Assembly: GCF_000143415.4 (NCBI RefSeq)
Contig: NW_003314272.1
Location: 295,029-359,028 of the forward strand
Origin: Selaginella moellendorffii
Lineage: Eukaryota > Streptophyta > Lycopodiopsida > Selaginellales > Selaginellaceae
Reading direction: 5' to 3'
Length of the DNA stretch: 64,000 bases
Under the pieces are notes generated by a model, which saw nothing but the letters and a program-made list of their open reading frames with translations, had not been told where the DNA came from and did not search any database. Both the position numbers and the translations under genes were made by a program. This document shows, piece by piece, positions 1-10,372 of this stretch. Position 1 is the stretch's first letter; every line of letters begins with the position of its first letter.

Positions 1-55
1 GATTCTTCTTGATTCTTGGAAGGATCCACGCTCCACATTGAAATATCAGCAAGCG

Positions 56-994
56 ATGGAGTGGAAGTCGTTCTTGGAGGGCGGCGTGGCGTCGATCGTC
101 GCGGGATCGCTGACGCATCCCCTGGATCTCATCAAGGTTCGAATGCAACTCCAAGTGGAGCCGATTCCCGTGGCCCAGGTCCATCAATCCCTGGCATTCG
201 CGGGCGGGCACACGGCATCGATCGCGGCGGCGGCGCCAAGAACAGCGGGGCCGATCGCGGTTGGGATTAGGGTTGTCCAGACGGAGGGCGCGCGAGCTCT
301 CTTTTCGGGCGTCTCGGCGGCGGTTCTTCGACAGACTCTCTACTCCACCACGCGCCTGGGGCTGTACGATGTGATGAAGAAGAAGTGGCAGGAGCCGGAT
401 GGGAGCTTGCCACTGCCCAAGAAGATCGGGGCGGGCCTGGTTGCTGGGGCGATCGGCGCGGCGGTGGGGAATCCAGCCGACGTCGCCATGGTCCGGATGC
501 AAGCCGATGGGCGATTGCCCCTGGCGCAACGGAGGAACTACGCTGGCGTCGGCGACGCGCTCTTCCGGATGGCGCGCCAGGAAGGGATCAAGGCGCTGTG
601 GACTGGATCGGGGCCGACTGTGCAGAGGGCGATGATCGTCACGGCGGCGCAGCTCGCGACTTACGATCAGACCAAGGAGGCGCTCCTCCGCAACCGCGTG
701 ACCAGGGATGGGTTTGGCACCCACGTCGCGGCCAGCTTCTCGGCGGGCTTCGTGGCGTCGGTGGCTTCCAACCCGATCGACGTGATCAAGACGAGGATCA
801 TGAATATGAGCGTCCAGGCCGGGGAGGAGGCGCCCTACAAGGGGACGCTGGATTGCGCGGTGAAGACGATCAAGGCCGAGGGGCCGATGGCGCTCTACAA
901 GGGATTCGTGCCCACGGTGTCGCGCCAGGGGCCATTTGCGGTGGTGCTGTTCGTGACGCTGGAGCAAATGCGATCGCTCCTCAAGAACGTTTGA
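56..994 (+). CDS. Mitochondrial dicarboxylate/uncoupling-type carrier (SLC25 family)
   Basis: Predicted 312-residue inner-membrane carrier exchanging dicarboxylates or related anions between matrix and cytosol. Three tandem carrier repeats are visible. Each opens with the Px[DE]xx[KR] signature: HPLDLIKVRMQ near residue 21, NPADVAMVRMQ in the second repeat, and NPIDVIKTRIM in the third. Length fits the family (about 300 residues). I start at the ATG at 56, giving MEWKSFLEGG, because the upstream in-frame extension begins at a TTG codon. There is no intron. Overall character is closest to the plant DIC (UCP4-6-like) subgroup, with an Ala-rich insert after the first helix. Substrate is inferred from family resemblance only. 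The second repeat has Met where the basic residue of the signature normally sits. The promoter lies left of the window. Confidence 0.9.
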   Translation: MEWKSFLEGGVASIVAGSLTHPLDLIKVRMQLQVEPIPVAQVHQSLAFAGGHTASIAAAAPRTAGPIAVGIRVVQTEGARALFSGVSAAVLRQTLYSTTRLGLYDVMKKKWQEPDGSLPLPKKIGAGLVAGAIGAAVGNPADVAMVRMQADGRLPLAQRRNYAGVGDALFRMARQEGIKALWTGSGPTVQRAMIVTAAQLATYDQTKEALLRNRVTRDGFGTHVAASFSAGFVASVASNPIDVIKTRIMNMSVQAGEEAPYKGTLDCAVKTIKAEGPMALYKGFVPTVSRQGPFAVVLFVTLEQMRSLLKNV

Positions 995-1683
995 TCCAGC
1001 TCTCGATTCTTGAGATGGATCACTCCTGATTGTTTGGAGTTCCTTTTGATTATGACGAAGAAAATAAAGAACTAGAAGTGAATCTAACAGTGTTGTTGTA
1101 TAGCGCTAGGCACCGACAAGCAAAGCTCCTTGGCTTGGAAGCTAATTGTCCGAATAGAAAACCTCTATTGATATTTTGAGTGAAATCCCACCGTCCGGAG
1201 CGTGGCCGTCCACGTATCGCGGTCGTTGCGAGGTAGATCGCTTTCACGCAACGACTTTCACATGACTACCTCACAAAGATCGTTAAAAGTATACAGTCGA
1301 GCTAATGATTTTTCACTAGGGATGCCACGTGGACTGGTCCTCCACCAACCAGGTAAATGCTGGCGGTGCCAGCTCGTCTATCAGGAGGGCCTTGATTACA
1401 TGGCCAGCTCAGCAACAAGGAATGCTCGCTATGGTGGGTGTTGCTTTCGTTTTGTTAGGGTTCTTGAGGCCGCGAGGAGGAAGGGCGCAGCTATGGTGCT
1501 GCTAGGGTTCCACGATTCCGAGCAAGGTGGGTCTCTGTTCTTGGAGGGGAGGAGGTAGCGAAGACGGCATTCCAGGCTGCCACATTCGCCGTGGTCTGGA
1601 ATCGCTAGAAAGATTTCGTGGATTTTGGTGCGCTCTAGCTCCCCGCTTCTCTCCTCTTGCATTGCGGTGCTGCGCTCGTCACA
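995..1683. other. Intergenic region, no gene recognised
   Basis: About 690 nt between two intronless plus-strand genes. It should hold the terminator of the carrier gene and the promoter and 5' leader of the next gene. Short open frames here start at non-ATG codons and show no recognisable motif. Confidence 0.6.
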
Positions 1684-4158
1684 ATGCCGTCGAGCCCGAA
1701 TTATAGCGTCCGGGCGCGCAAGGTTGAGAAGATTTTCAAGCAGTTTGATGGCAACGGCGATGGCCGGCTCAATCGCGACGAGATGGCAGCGCTGGTGATT
1801 GCTGTGAATCCCCGGGTGAAATTCAGCGATGAGCAGATCAGAGCTATCCTGGACGAGGTGTTTCGGACCTATGGAGAGTTCATCGATGGCAAGAAGGGGC
1901 TCACTTTCGACGGGCTCTTGAGGACTTACGACGATGGCGCCGGCGACGTGGACAGGGATTTCGATGCGCTGGGCTTGCAGCTGGAGAAAGACGATGGTGC
2001 TGGAGCTGGGACGGATGTGGAGAGCGTGGGAGACGAGAGCAGGAGTAGCGAGCGAACGGGGCTATCAAAGGCTGGTGGCGTGGTCTCGATCATGGACGAG
2101 AGACCGGAGGCTGCAAGCACCAAACGCAGGCAGAATGTAGGTGCTTGGGCGGCTTCACCCAACAATGGGATTGTCTACGACGATACGTGGAGACTCGTGG
2201 AGGATCTGGAAATTCTGCTTCGACGAGCCGAGGCCAAGATCGAGGCACGGAGGAAAGCGAAGCTGAGCAGGAAGAAATCGTCGTCGGCTAATGGTGTGGA
2301 TGTCTCCGGCCAGCTTGCGGGTGGTGACGAAGTCGTGAGAAGAACCATGCACGACCTCGGGACGGAGTCATCGGTTTACCAAAAGGCTCTGGGAGATCTT
2401 CGCCAGAAAGCTGATGCTTCGAGAACGCAGGACGAGGCGTTTGATGCACATATGGCCATGGGACGCTCGCTCTTTGATCACAAGTTCTACGAGGAAGCTC
2501 TGATCTGCTTCAAGAGAGCGACTGAGCTCCGGCCAACCGACGTGCGACCGCATTTTCGGACGGGCAACACTCTTTACTCGCTCGAGAAGTTTTTGGAAGC
2601 ACGAGAAGCGTACGAGCTGGCCTTGGATGCTGCAAACACCGGAAATCCTCAGTGGACCAATCTTGTTCCGCAGATCCACGTCAACTTGGGAGTTGCTCTG
2701 GAAGGCGAAGGCATGCTGCTGAACGCTTGTGAGCACTACAGAGAAGCAGCGATACTCCATCCTCCTCACTATCGAGCTCTTAAACTTCTGGGAAGCGGCC
2801 TGTATGGCGTTGGCGAATACAGAGCGGCAGAAAAGGCTCTCGGCGAAGCGATCTTTTTGAAGTCGGACTATGCTGATGCTCACTGCGATCTCGGGTCTGT
2901 TCTTCATGCTTTGGGGGACGATGAAAGAGCCATAGTGGAGTTCCAGAAGGCTATTGATATCAAGCCGGATCACATGGACGCACTGTACAACCTTGGAGGA
3001 CTGTTGCGTGACACAGGGAGGTTTCAGAGAGCAGCAGAGGTTTACTCGAGGGTGCTGTCTTTGAATCCTAGTCACTGGCAAGCGCAGCTAAACAGAGCGG
3101 TTTCTTTACTCGGTGCCGGTGATACCGAGGAAGCAAGGAAGGCGCTGAAAGAAGCCTTCAAGATGACAAACCGGGTCGAGCTTTATGATGCTATCGGCCA
3201 CCTCAAGCACCTCCAGAAGAAACCGAAGGGACTGAATGGAATGATCAAAGGTGCCCAGGATGTCGAGCGCAGCGACAGTGGCTTTGTCATCGCAGATCCG
3301 TCAACTTTCACAAGAGTTTCCAACAAAACGACACCTCGACCGTGGATTGCGCACGCTCTTAAGATCCGGGCTTTTCAGAAGCATACCAGGCTCCATCGCT
3401 GCAACCTCGCCAGCTTGAGCAAAGAGATGGCAAACAAACCATCGGCATCTCAAACAGCCGGTACAGCCGGGCACATTTCGGAGGCGCTCATACGCAAGGC
3501 AGATCTTGAGAAGTCTCTGAGGAGAATGCTCGGCTTCTTGCCACCGACTACTTTCCAGTCGGCGGTGAAGGCAATCAACGAGAAAGTGCTGAGCGTGCTG
3601 GACAAAGTAGGCTCTGGTCGAGTGGACCTGGGAATGTTCTTGGCGACAATAGCACCGCTCTGCGCAGGTCCAGTCGACAAGAGGAAGCGGACGGCTTTCG
3701 ACTGCCTGGTGCACCGATCGACCAAGGGACTGGGTGCCGAGATCGTCAAGTCGGACGCTAAAACGTACTTCAAGCACCTGCGAGCCATTTACTTATCCTC
3801 CGAGTCGACGAGCGAGCTGTGGGAAGTTCGTGGCGAAGACGAACACGCCAACATCTCGTATCCCGAGTTCGTGGAGATGTTTGACGACCGGGACTGGGCC
3901 TTTGGCGTTCTGCACACCGTGGTGAAGCTCGAGGCCGGGGACCGAGTTCGTCACAACGGGATAGCCTGCGCGGTGTGCTCGTATCCCATAACAGGTCCTC
4001 GTTTCAAGGAGACAAACGCCAACTTCAGCCTGTGCTCTACGTGCTACGGCGATGGAAAAGTCCCGGATCACCCCAAGCAGGAGAGCTACTCCTTCCGGGA
4101 GTACAACTCGGAGACGGACGCTGTCAAGGACAAGCTACGATTCCTCGGAAGGTCATAG
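1684..4158 (+). CDS. EF-hand / tetratricopeptide-repeat protein with C-terminal ZZ-like zinc finger
   Basis: Intronless 824-residue protein. Residues 22-33 form a canonical EF-hand calcium loop (DGNGDGRLNRDE), followed by a degenerate second EF-like segment near residues 50-80. A low-complexity linker precedes a run of about six TPR units between roughly residues 255 and 510, with the usual A-x3-Y/F-A and P spacing (e.g. ALICFKRATELRPTD, AIVEFQKAIDIKPDH). Near residue 758 a C-x2-C ... C-x2-C pattern (CAVC ... CSTC) resembles a ZZ-type finger. This order matches the plant calcium-binding TPR family (At1g05150/At2g32450-like). Role unknown; probably a calcium-sensitive scaffold. The start at 1684 (MPSSPNYSVR) is the first ATG; the frame extends upstream only through a TTG. 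Confidence 0.87.
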   Translation: MPSSPNYSVRARKVEKIFKQFDGNGDGRLNRDEMAALVIAVNPRVKFSDEQIRAILDEVFRTYGEFIDGKKGLTFDGLLRTYDDGAGDVDRDFDALGLQLEKDDGAGAGTDVESVGDESRSSERTGLSKAGGVVSIMDERPEAASTKRRQNVGAWAASPNNGIVYDDTWRLVEDLEILLRRAEAKIEARRKAKLSRKKSSSANGVDVSGQLAGGDEVVRRTMHDLGTESSVYQKALGDLRQKADASRTQDEAFDAHMAMGRSLFDHKFYEEALICFKRATELRPTDVRPHFRTGNTLYSLEKFLEAREAYELALDAANTGNPQWTNLVPQIHVNLGVALEGEGMLLNACEHYREAAILHPPHYRALKLLGSGLYGVGEYRAAEKALGEAIFLKSDYADAHCDLGSVLHALGDDERAIVEFQKAIDIKPDHMDALYNLGGLLRDTGRFQRAAEVYSRVLSLNPSHWQAQLNRAVSLLGAGDTEEARKALKEAFKMTNRVELYDAIGHLKHLQKKPKGLNGMIKGAQDVERSDSGFVIADPSTFTRVSNKTTPRPWIAHALKIRAFQKHTRLHRCNLASLSKEMANKPSASQTAGTAGHISEALIRKADLEKSLRRMLGFLPPTTFQSAVKAINEKVLSVLDKVGSGRVDLGMFLATIAPLCAGPVDKRKRTAFDCLVHRSTKGLGAEIVKSDAKTYFKHLRAIYLSSESTSELWEVRGEDEHANISYPEFVEMFDDRDWAFGVLHTVVKLEAGDRVRHNGIACAVCSYPITGPRFKETNANFSLCSTCYGDGKVPDHPKQESYSFREYNSETDAVKDKLRFLGRS

Positions 4159-5007
4159 AAAGGGAGTTCTTCTGCTGGTGCTCAGTACCCCTGCCAAATT
4201 GGTGGGTACGTATCCTTTTCCTGTTGTTTTCTTCCCGTTACTCGCTGCTCATCGTCGCTTTCATTCGCAGGTGCTAGCTACCAGCAGAAGCTGTGTGTAG
4301 ATATACGTCGTGGTTACTGGTTGGAAGATTTTCATGGTCGACGAGAGAAATAAGCCAGTGTAATGTGAAGAACGAAAGAAAAGTCTGGTGAGCTTTTCTT
4401 TGCTTTTTCTTTTTGCTTCTTCTTGTGTGTGTTGAACTTCGAGATAATCCAGATATGTTTTGTTTATCCAATCGATGAGGATATCTTGCGTCGGTGGACA
4501 AAGAGAATTCCATCACAGGAAATCTTTTAAGCTCGTCACACTGAGCGGATTGATCGGGACAAAAAAGAAGAACCGATCATCCAGAGCTAAGTTTAATCTC
4601 AAGACTTTGACCCTCGAGGAGTACCTGGGTACTTAGTGGAGATTACGTCGGGCTCTGCTTATTCTACTAACTTCTCGCCTTTTCGATGCATGTAAGACGT
4701 CGCGATCCGGCTGGGACTATGGAAGAAAAGTCAGATCACGGGGCACACAAAAAAAAGAGATGGAGAGAGAGAAGTGGAGGAAATTTTCGAGCAAGAGGGC
4801 TTGAGAGCTCACATGAAATGAGAGAAGTAAGTAGCGTATAAAAATGTCGGTGTTCTAAAGGGAAGAACTCCCGGTTCTACGCGAAAGGCGATGGTGGTAT
4901 GAGAACGGTGGGTCATATCAATGAAAGTGGGAAAGAAAGGGGGCAAAAGTTGTCAAGGAAAGAAATAGAGTGATCTCTTCTCTCTCGTCTAGAGCTGGAT
5001 TTAGGTC

Positions 5008-5062
<55 letters not shown>

Positions 5063-5341
5063 CTCTTCTTGTGTAACGCTCTCTTCTTCCTTTCTAGCGA
5101 TTAGCCTTCGAGGGAAGATTTTAGGGCGCGCTTGTGCTTGTGGACGCGGTCACCGGTTCTTCGCAATTTGGGCGCGATTTGTGGCTCTTCTAGGGCGGGC
5201 AATGCGGGCGCTGGAATGCAGACTGGACATGGGAGCTGGCGCCGGGGGATGAGAGCCATGGGGGAAGGATCCAGGGCTTCTTCTTGTTCTTCCTCCTCCC
5301 TTCCTTCTCCCTCGTCGCCCTGCTAGGAATCACACTGCAAT
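4159..5341. other. Intergenic region and 5' leader of the hydrolase gene
   Basis: About 1.2 kb without a supported gene. It holds the 3' end of the TPR gene and the promoter and leader of the hydrolase gene, including a CT/GA-rich stretch. Confidence 0.6.
5010..5061 (+). repeat. (GT)n-(GA)n microsatellite in the hydrolase gene promoter/leader
   Basis: A (TG)n run passes directly into a (AG)n run with one interruption. It lies about 300 nt before the hydrolase start codon, where plant GAGA-type tracts are common in promoters or 5' leaders. Confidence 0.85.
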
Positions 5342-7741
5342 ATGATCGATCAGCTGGTCAACTTCGTAATTCGCCCTCCCAGGTGAGCAAATTCCCCCGC
5401 CGCGATTCCACTGCTCATCGAAATTCCTCTTTCTTTTGTCTGGCACAGGGCGGATTATATGCCCTCCCATGATCTACTGGAGCGCGAGTTTGTGCTCAAG
5501 GGACATAGATACGAGCGTAAAGACTTAGAGGCAAGTTTGTTCGTTAAAATAGTTCTCGTCTTTATCATCTTTTGGCCGCGTTCTAAAAGCTTCCTTCGTC
5601 TCTTCTCTACGAGCAGATTACCAACAGTCGCGGCCACGTACTGCAATGCAGCCATTACAGACCACGTCCTCTACCGGAAGATGTCTCGCTTCCTTGCGTG
5701 ATTTATTGCCATGGAAACAGGTTTGTCCAGAGGAATTTACTTCCACTTCTTTATTCTTTGGCTGTGGTTTTGGCAGTGGGTGCCGAGCTGATGCAAACGA
5801 GGCTGCCATAATTTTGCTCCCCTCGAACATCACCGTCTTCACGCTTGATTTCTCTGGCTCGGGTCTGTCTGAAGGGAAGTATGTTAGCTTAGGCTGGAAT
5901 GAGGTATGATCTATCATCTCCTTTGTTTTGTTTTTCCTGACTTTGATATTTTAGACTGATGATCTCAAGGCTGTTGTAACGCATCTTCGCAAGGACAAAC
6001 AAGTCAGCCTCGTTGGTTTGTGGGGACGTTCGATGGGAGCTGTGACCAGGTTTGTAAAAGCACGGTTTGCTGACAAGTTGGATTGACTTTCTTGGATATT
6101 GTTGTGCAGTCTTTTCTATGGAGCACAAGATCCATCCATCGCTGGGATGGTTCTGGATAGTCCATTTTCCAACTTGTTTGAGCTTATGCTAGAGCTTGTA
6201 GACGTGTACAAAATTCGACTTCCTAAGTTTACAGTAAGTGATGGTTTGCGTTGTGGCGGATGCAAAACTCGGTTTTCTTTGTATAGGTAAAGGTAGCTGT
6301 TCAATATATGCGGAGGCTAATCCTTAAGAGAGCTCAATTTGACATTATGGACCTCGACGTTATAAAGGTTTGCTGAGCAAAGCAAAGAGTTCTTTAAGCT
6401 ATGTACAGGAGTATTTTTGTGCTGTCAGGTAGCTCAGAAAAACTTCGTACCGGTGTTATTTGGTCATGCAACTGAAGACTTGTTTATTCAACCTCACCAT
6501 TCAGATGCGATATTTAAGGCGTATGGAGTATGTTATCGTTTTCTCCTCTGAGTTATAACTTGGACTTGCAAAATTACCAGGGAGACAAGAACATCATTAA
6601 GTTTGAGGGAGATCACAACTCTGCCAGGCCCCAGTTTTATTACGACTCAGTCACCATTTTCTTTTACAATGTGCTGCGTCCACCTAGCGAGACCTACGCG
6701 GAATCGGTGCCAGTTCCTGATCCTTTGTATTATGACGTAAACGGATATGTCTTTGACGAGGACATTGATGAGGTAGTTTGCGCACGCTTGCCGTTTGAAG
6801 TCTGCTGACAAAAGGTTTTCTCGACTTTAGAACATGCTATACGAGATCATGAAGGGAATGCAAGCTGCAAACCCCAAGCCTGACGAAAATGGTGCAACAT
6901 CGCAAGCACAACAAAGAGTCGTAGGAGGTACAATATTTTCTCCTTCACTGGACGAGAAGCATAAAGTTTTTATATTCAGGAGCCGCTGCTAAAACAGACT
7001 CCAGTTCTACGGAGGACGCCATCAATCAATCACGCTCTCGGTGGCAAATGAGTAGGACTGTTGTATGTAGTGTGCTGCTGCTCTTGTCATTTGGTGCTTG
7101 CATGATTAATTGTTCCTTTTCGCTTGCGCAGGTTCCTTACGACAATACAGAGCAAGTAGAAGACGCTGCGGAGCTAATGAAGAGGATGGACCAATGTGGC
7201 GAGTCTGCCTCTTGTTTACATACTACTGAGGTTAGCTGCTCAATAACTTAACTCTTCGTTGTCTAAAATCGTTTCTAAATTCTCCAGGCCGAGCAAAACG
7301 ATGCCTGCTCCCGGTGCGTCTCCAGCTCCGTATCAAATGGCCTCGATGATTCGTGGCGAGGAGAAACCGGCTCGGATTCATTCCAAGTTTCACCCAGCTC
7401 GTCCGATGGCTTTGCCCACTTCCCATCCACGTTTGACGACGAAGAGAGGGTGAGTAGCGCTTGATCCTCGCGTAGCTAAGTTGGAGGCTCTTCAACTTTG
7501 TGTTTAAACGACTTTATACTCGCAGATGGTGATGGAAGCGATTGCTGCGTCTCTGGAAGAGATGAGCCTCCGATCCAAAGAAGCGGCGTCCAGGTCTCAA
7601 GGTGCTGCTGCTCCTGTTGCTGTTACTGCTGCGAGCCCAACAGCGTCGACGAGCAGTAAGCTCGAAACGTTTGGCCAAAGGCTGCGAAGTGGGCTGTTTA
7701 GAGGCATGAACAAACGAAGCAACAGCTCTCACTCCTCCTAA
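5342..7741 (+). CDS. Alpha/beta hydrolase (serine peptidase S33-like) with C-terminal UIM-like motif, 14 exons
   Basis: Exons: 5342-5382, 5449-5530, 5617-5720, 5777-5903, 5955-6049, 6110-6233, 6287-6367, 6429-6527, 6581-6772, 6831-6927, 6980-7062, 7132-7230, 7288-7449, 7526-7741. All junctions keep frame and give 533 residues. The oxyanion-type CHGNSG precedes the nucleophile elbow GRSMG (Ser144). Asp235 (HATEDL) and His263 (EGDHNS) complete a plausible triad. The protein resembles the plant family that starts MI(D/E)QxxNFVIRPPRA and has a long Ser-rich tail. Residues 461-474 (VMEAIAASLEE) fit the ubiquitin-interacting-motif consensus. Intron 2 starts with GC rather than GT. The substrate is unknown. 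Confidence 0.88.
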
Positions 7742-7965
7742 GATGCTTGTATTTTTCTGTTGATCTTTTCACATTGATTTGATTTTTCACTGTAAAAATA
7801 ATATCAGCAACTTTTGTGGAAAAGCTTAACTAAGTGATAATTAAATTAGAATTCAATATCTTGCGATGGCGTCTCTGTGGCATGGCTTTGTTACTCTAGA
7901 ATTATAAACTATGCCTCCGGTGGATCTCTTGCCTCCGGATGCCGGAGAGGGCCGGATTATGCAGT

Positions 7966-8542
7966 GAGTGAATTCCAGTAATTTCGGAGAGGGAAAAGCT
8001 AACTGGAAGTCTTGATTCCAGCCATCCAGTCAAGAACTGCCACTTTGCATGTCGTTTACTTATCATCGATTCTCTTTGATAGATTTTCTTTGCAAAAGAA
8101 GCTTTAGATCATGCCTCGCGCACTAAGTTTGTTCTTCTTCATTCTCTTGGAGGCTGCTGCGGTGACCTCTCCGCCAGTGAAGAATGAAACAGGTATATAA
8201 CCATTTTCACAATCCCTTGTGTCCCATCTCAGATTCGCCTGCCTCCAATCGCAATTGTTTTCTATGATCTCAAGTCTTGATTGATGTTCCTGAAAAGATC
8301 GCATTCGCTTGCATGCTTTGGTATGCACATAGTTCTTCAATGTTTTTCCTTCCACAGTGATGGATACGACTGCTAAGCAACTGGATTCCAATTCCACTGC
8401 AAAAATTGCGAGATCTGAGTAAAATAATCCTATTTTGAAGACAATATTCTTGACATGATCATGTTGTTATAGCAGCCAACCATCATCTCTGGTTCTGATA
8501 TATGGATCCCATCTTGACTACATTTACGATTTTAATCCTTGA
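7966..8542 (+). repeat. Tandem segmental duplication, upstream copy
   Basis: From GAGTGAATTCCAGTAATTTC onward this stretch aligns by eye with the segment from 8989. It covers promoter, leader, signal-peptide exon, second exon and the peptide-coding tail. It lacks about 60 nt that in the downstream copy contain the TATA box. Confidence 0.85.
8111..8542 (+). pseudogene. Degenerate copy of the PSK-like secreted-peptide gene
   Basis: Exon 1 (8111-8192) encodes MPRALSLFFFILLEAAAVTS, a signal peptide nearly identical to that of the downstream copy. The exon 2 equivalent starts at 8358. Where the intact copy has the donor GAG|GTAAC, this one reads GAGTAA, so the splice donor is replaced by an in-frame stop. 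The third exon still contains the motif DYIYDFNP followed by TGA (8516-8542), but it is shifted one nucleotide relative to the reading phase of the intact copy. The promoter deletion, lost donor and frame change together argue for a pseudogene. Alternative splicing that rescues the motif cannot be excluded without RNA data. Confidence 0.7.
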
Positions 8543-8988
8543 CATAGTGATCATAGGAAAAAAATCTAAATATAAATCCATTTGGCTGGGTCTTTAAAAA
8601 ATGTTGTATAGCATCGAAATTATATTGATATAGGTTAATCATTCAAACTTAACAGCACTGGAGCACTCCCTCGATGTTCTAGATGCAATCGTCCAAAGTG
8701 CTATCTATTGAGACCCGTGATCGCAGCGGGCAGCCACGTTGATCCCAGGTGATGTTGAAGCATCACAAAACGAAGTTGGATGAGCATTCGAGGGGGACCT
8801 AACTCTATATGGATGCATCCTATACACTTATTAGTCCTCCCAGTCCAATGGTGCTGCCCATGGAATTGCTAACATCGATAGAGGCTTCAAACCGGATGTG
8901 CTGCAAAGGACTCTGTACATATCACTGCAAGATCGTTGTGTGAGAGATCCAAGCCAAATTTAATAAATGTGAGTTTTATGATTCTCGC
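8543..8988. other. Spacer between the tandem peptide-gene copies
   Basis: About 450 nt with no recognisable gene or repeat. Confidence 0.5.
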
Positions 8989-9103
8989 GAGTGAATTCCA
9001 GTAATTTCGGAGAGGGAAAAGCTAACTGGAAGTCTGGTTTCCAGCCATCCAGTCAAGAACTGCCACTGTGCATGTCGTTTCACTGGTTGACCTTTCCCGG
9101 CAG

Positions 9104-9114
9104 TATATATATAC
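9104..9114 (+). promoter_or_regulatory. TATA box of the intact peptide gene, with nearby W-box
   Basis: TATATATATAC lies about 85 nt before the ATG. A TTGACC W-box core (WRKY-type) stands just upstream near 9087-9092. Both are absent from the broken upstream copy. Confidence 0.6.
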
Positions 9115-9195
9115 AATCTCCACGCAAAACGCTGATCATATCATCCATCTCTTTCTCACTTTGATAGATTTTCTTTGCAAAAGAAGCTCTAGATT

Positions 9196-9663
9196 ATGTC
9201 TCGCGCACTAAGTTTGTTCTTCTTCGTTCTCTTGGTGGCTGCTGCGGTGACCTCTCGGCCAGTGAAGAATGAAACAGGTATATAAATCTCTCCAATCTCG
9301 ACTGGAATTCGCCTATCTCCAACCGCAATTGTTTTCGATGATCTCTAATCTCGATTGAAGAACATCAAGTTCCTGAAAAATCCATGCCTACATTCGCTTG
9401 CATGATTTGCAGATTGTAGCTATGCAAAGTGTCACCTGGTTCTTACGTGTTTACAATCGTTTTTTTCTTCCACAGTGATGGCTACAACTGCTAAGCAACT
9501 GGATTCGTCACCATCGTCCACGAGACCTGAGGTAACACAATCCTGTATTTTTTAAAACAGCATTCTTGACATTATCGTGTTGTTAATATAGCAGCCAATC
9601 ATCTCTGGTGATCAGGAGCAGCAAGCCCATGTCGACTACATTTACGATTTTAATCCTTCATGA
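9196..9663 (+). CDS. Small secreted peptide precursor with phytosulfokine-like C-terminus
   Basis: Three exons (9196-9277, 9476-9531, 9592-9663) join in frame to a 69-residue precursor. Residues 1-20 (MSRALSLFFFVLLVAAAVTS) are a textbook signal peptide. A short hydrophilic, Ser/Thr-rich spacer without cysteines follows. The precursor ends HVDYIYDFNPS. Known phytosulfokine precursors end with (H/D)xDYIYTQ plus a few residues, and the Asp before Tyr is the recognition feature for tyrosylprotein sulfotransferase. Here YIY and the preceding Asp are kept, but the last two hormone residues (TQ) are replaced by DF. The C-x-C region of typical PSK precursors is missing. It may be a divergent PSK or a distinct sulfopeptide. 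The gene was assembled from splice signals because no single long frame exists. Confidence 0.72.
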
Positions 9664-10178
9664 AACGAGGCATCAATAAGAGAGTGAAAGAAATTCTCAT
9701 ATATTTAATATAAATTTGTAAGGGTACTATCTAAATTTTTTTAATTTGTATATATTTTAAAATATTAAAACGAAAATACAGTCTGGGTCTTAGCTAAACA
9801 ATATGGAATAAATATTACAATAAATCTAATCTTCTTTCTAGATCAAATCTGATCTCATGAGCACTTTTGCAAGTTCAACTGTAACTATGGACTCCGTGAT
9901 TTGAAGCTTGGTTCTGTCACAAAAAGATCTCCAAAAGTCAGATGAACAGCAAACAATATTCTTGAAAGCAAGGTGCCTTTTCCTTTTGCCCGTTTTCTTC
10001 TTCTCATCCAGGATTCTTGCCATGCTGAAAGCACGGCACTCTGAAAAACTTGTCATCTCCTAACATGAAAGTTGGCAAAACTGTACATCTCTCACACATT
10101 GGCCATCTTTTCCAGTGGGCAAGTCAGAAACTCCTCTTGGAAAAATTTGGGTACTCCCAAAAGTCAATCCTCTCCCGG
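9664..10178. other. AT-rich intergenic region, no gene recognised
   Basis: An AT-rich stretch to about 9840, then unremarkable sequence up to the phosphate transporter promoter. A minus-strand open frame of 72 codons here has no recognisable feature. Confidence 0.5.
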
Positions 10179-10187
10179 CTATAAGAA
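10179..10187 (+). promoter_or_regulatory. TATA-like box of the phosphate transporter gene
   Basis: CTATAAGAA sits about 190 nt before the ATG. A likely 5'-leader intron follows at 10243-10304 (GTGAGT ... TTTTGCAG, 62 nt). No P1BS phosphate-starvation element (GNATATNC) was seen between 9700 and 10370. Confidence 0.45.
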
Positions 10188-10372
10188 TCGATCAATCTCA
10201 AAAGCTTTTGAGCAGCAAAGGGATCTTTCAGTGCCAATGGCAGTGAGTTACAAAGAAAAGCTCTCTAGATGGATTCTTAAGACCTGTCGTGGTATCTTTT
10301 GCAGGGATGAATCAGCTGGATCACTTCACACACGGATCGATCTGATTTGGCAAAACTATAACAAGCACGAAG

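Larger units (their letters stand above)
8989..9663 (+). repeat. Tandem segmental duplication, downstream (intact) copy
   Basis: Counterpart of the segment starting at 7966. Leader and exon 1 are almost identical, the introns have diverged, and the last exon is conserved around the DYIYDFNP codons. Confidence 0.85.

Noticed and set aside
1202-1558. 118-codon frame between the carrier and the TPR gene.
   Set aside because: It begins at a non-ATG codon, has no recognisable feature and overlaps a likely promoter.
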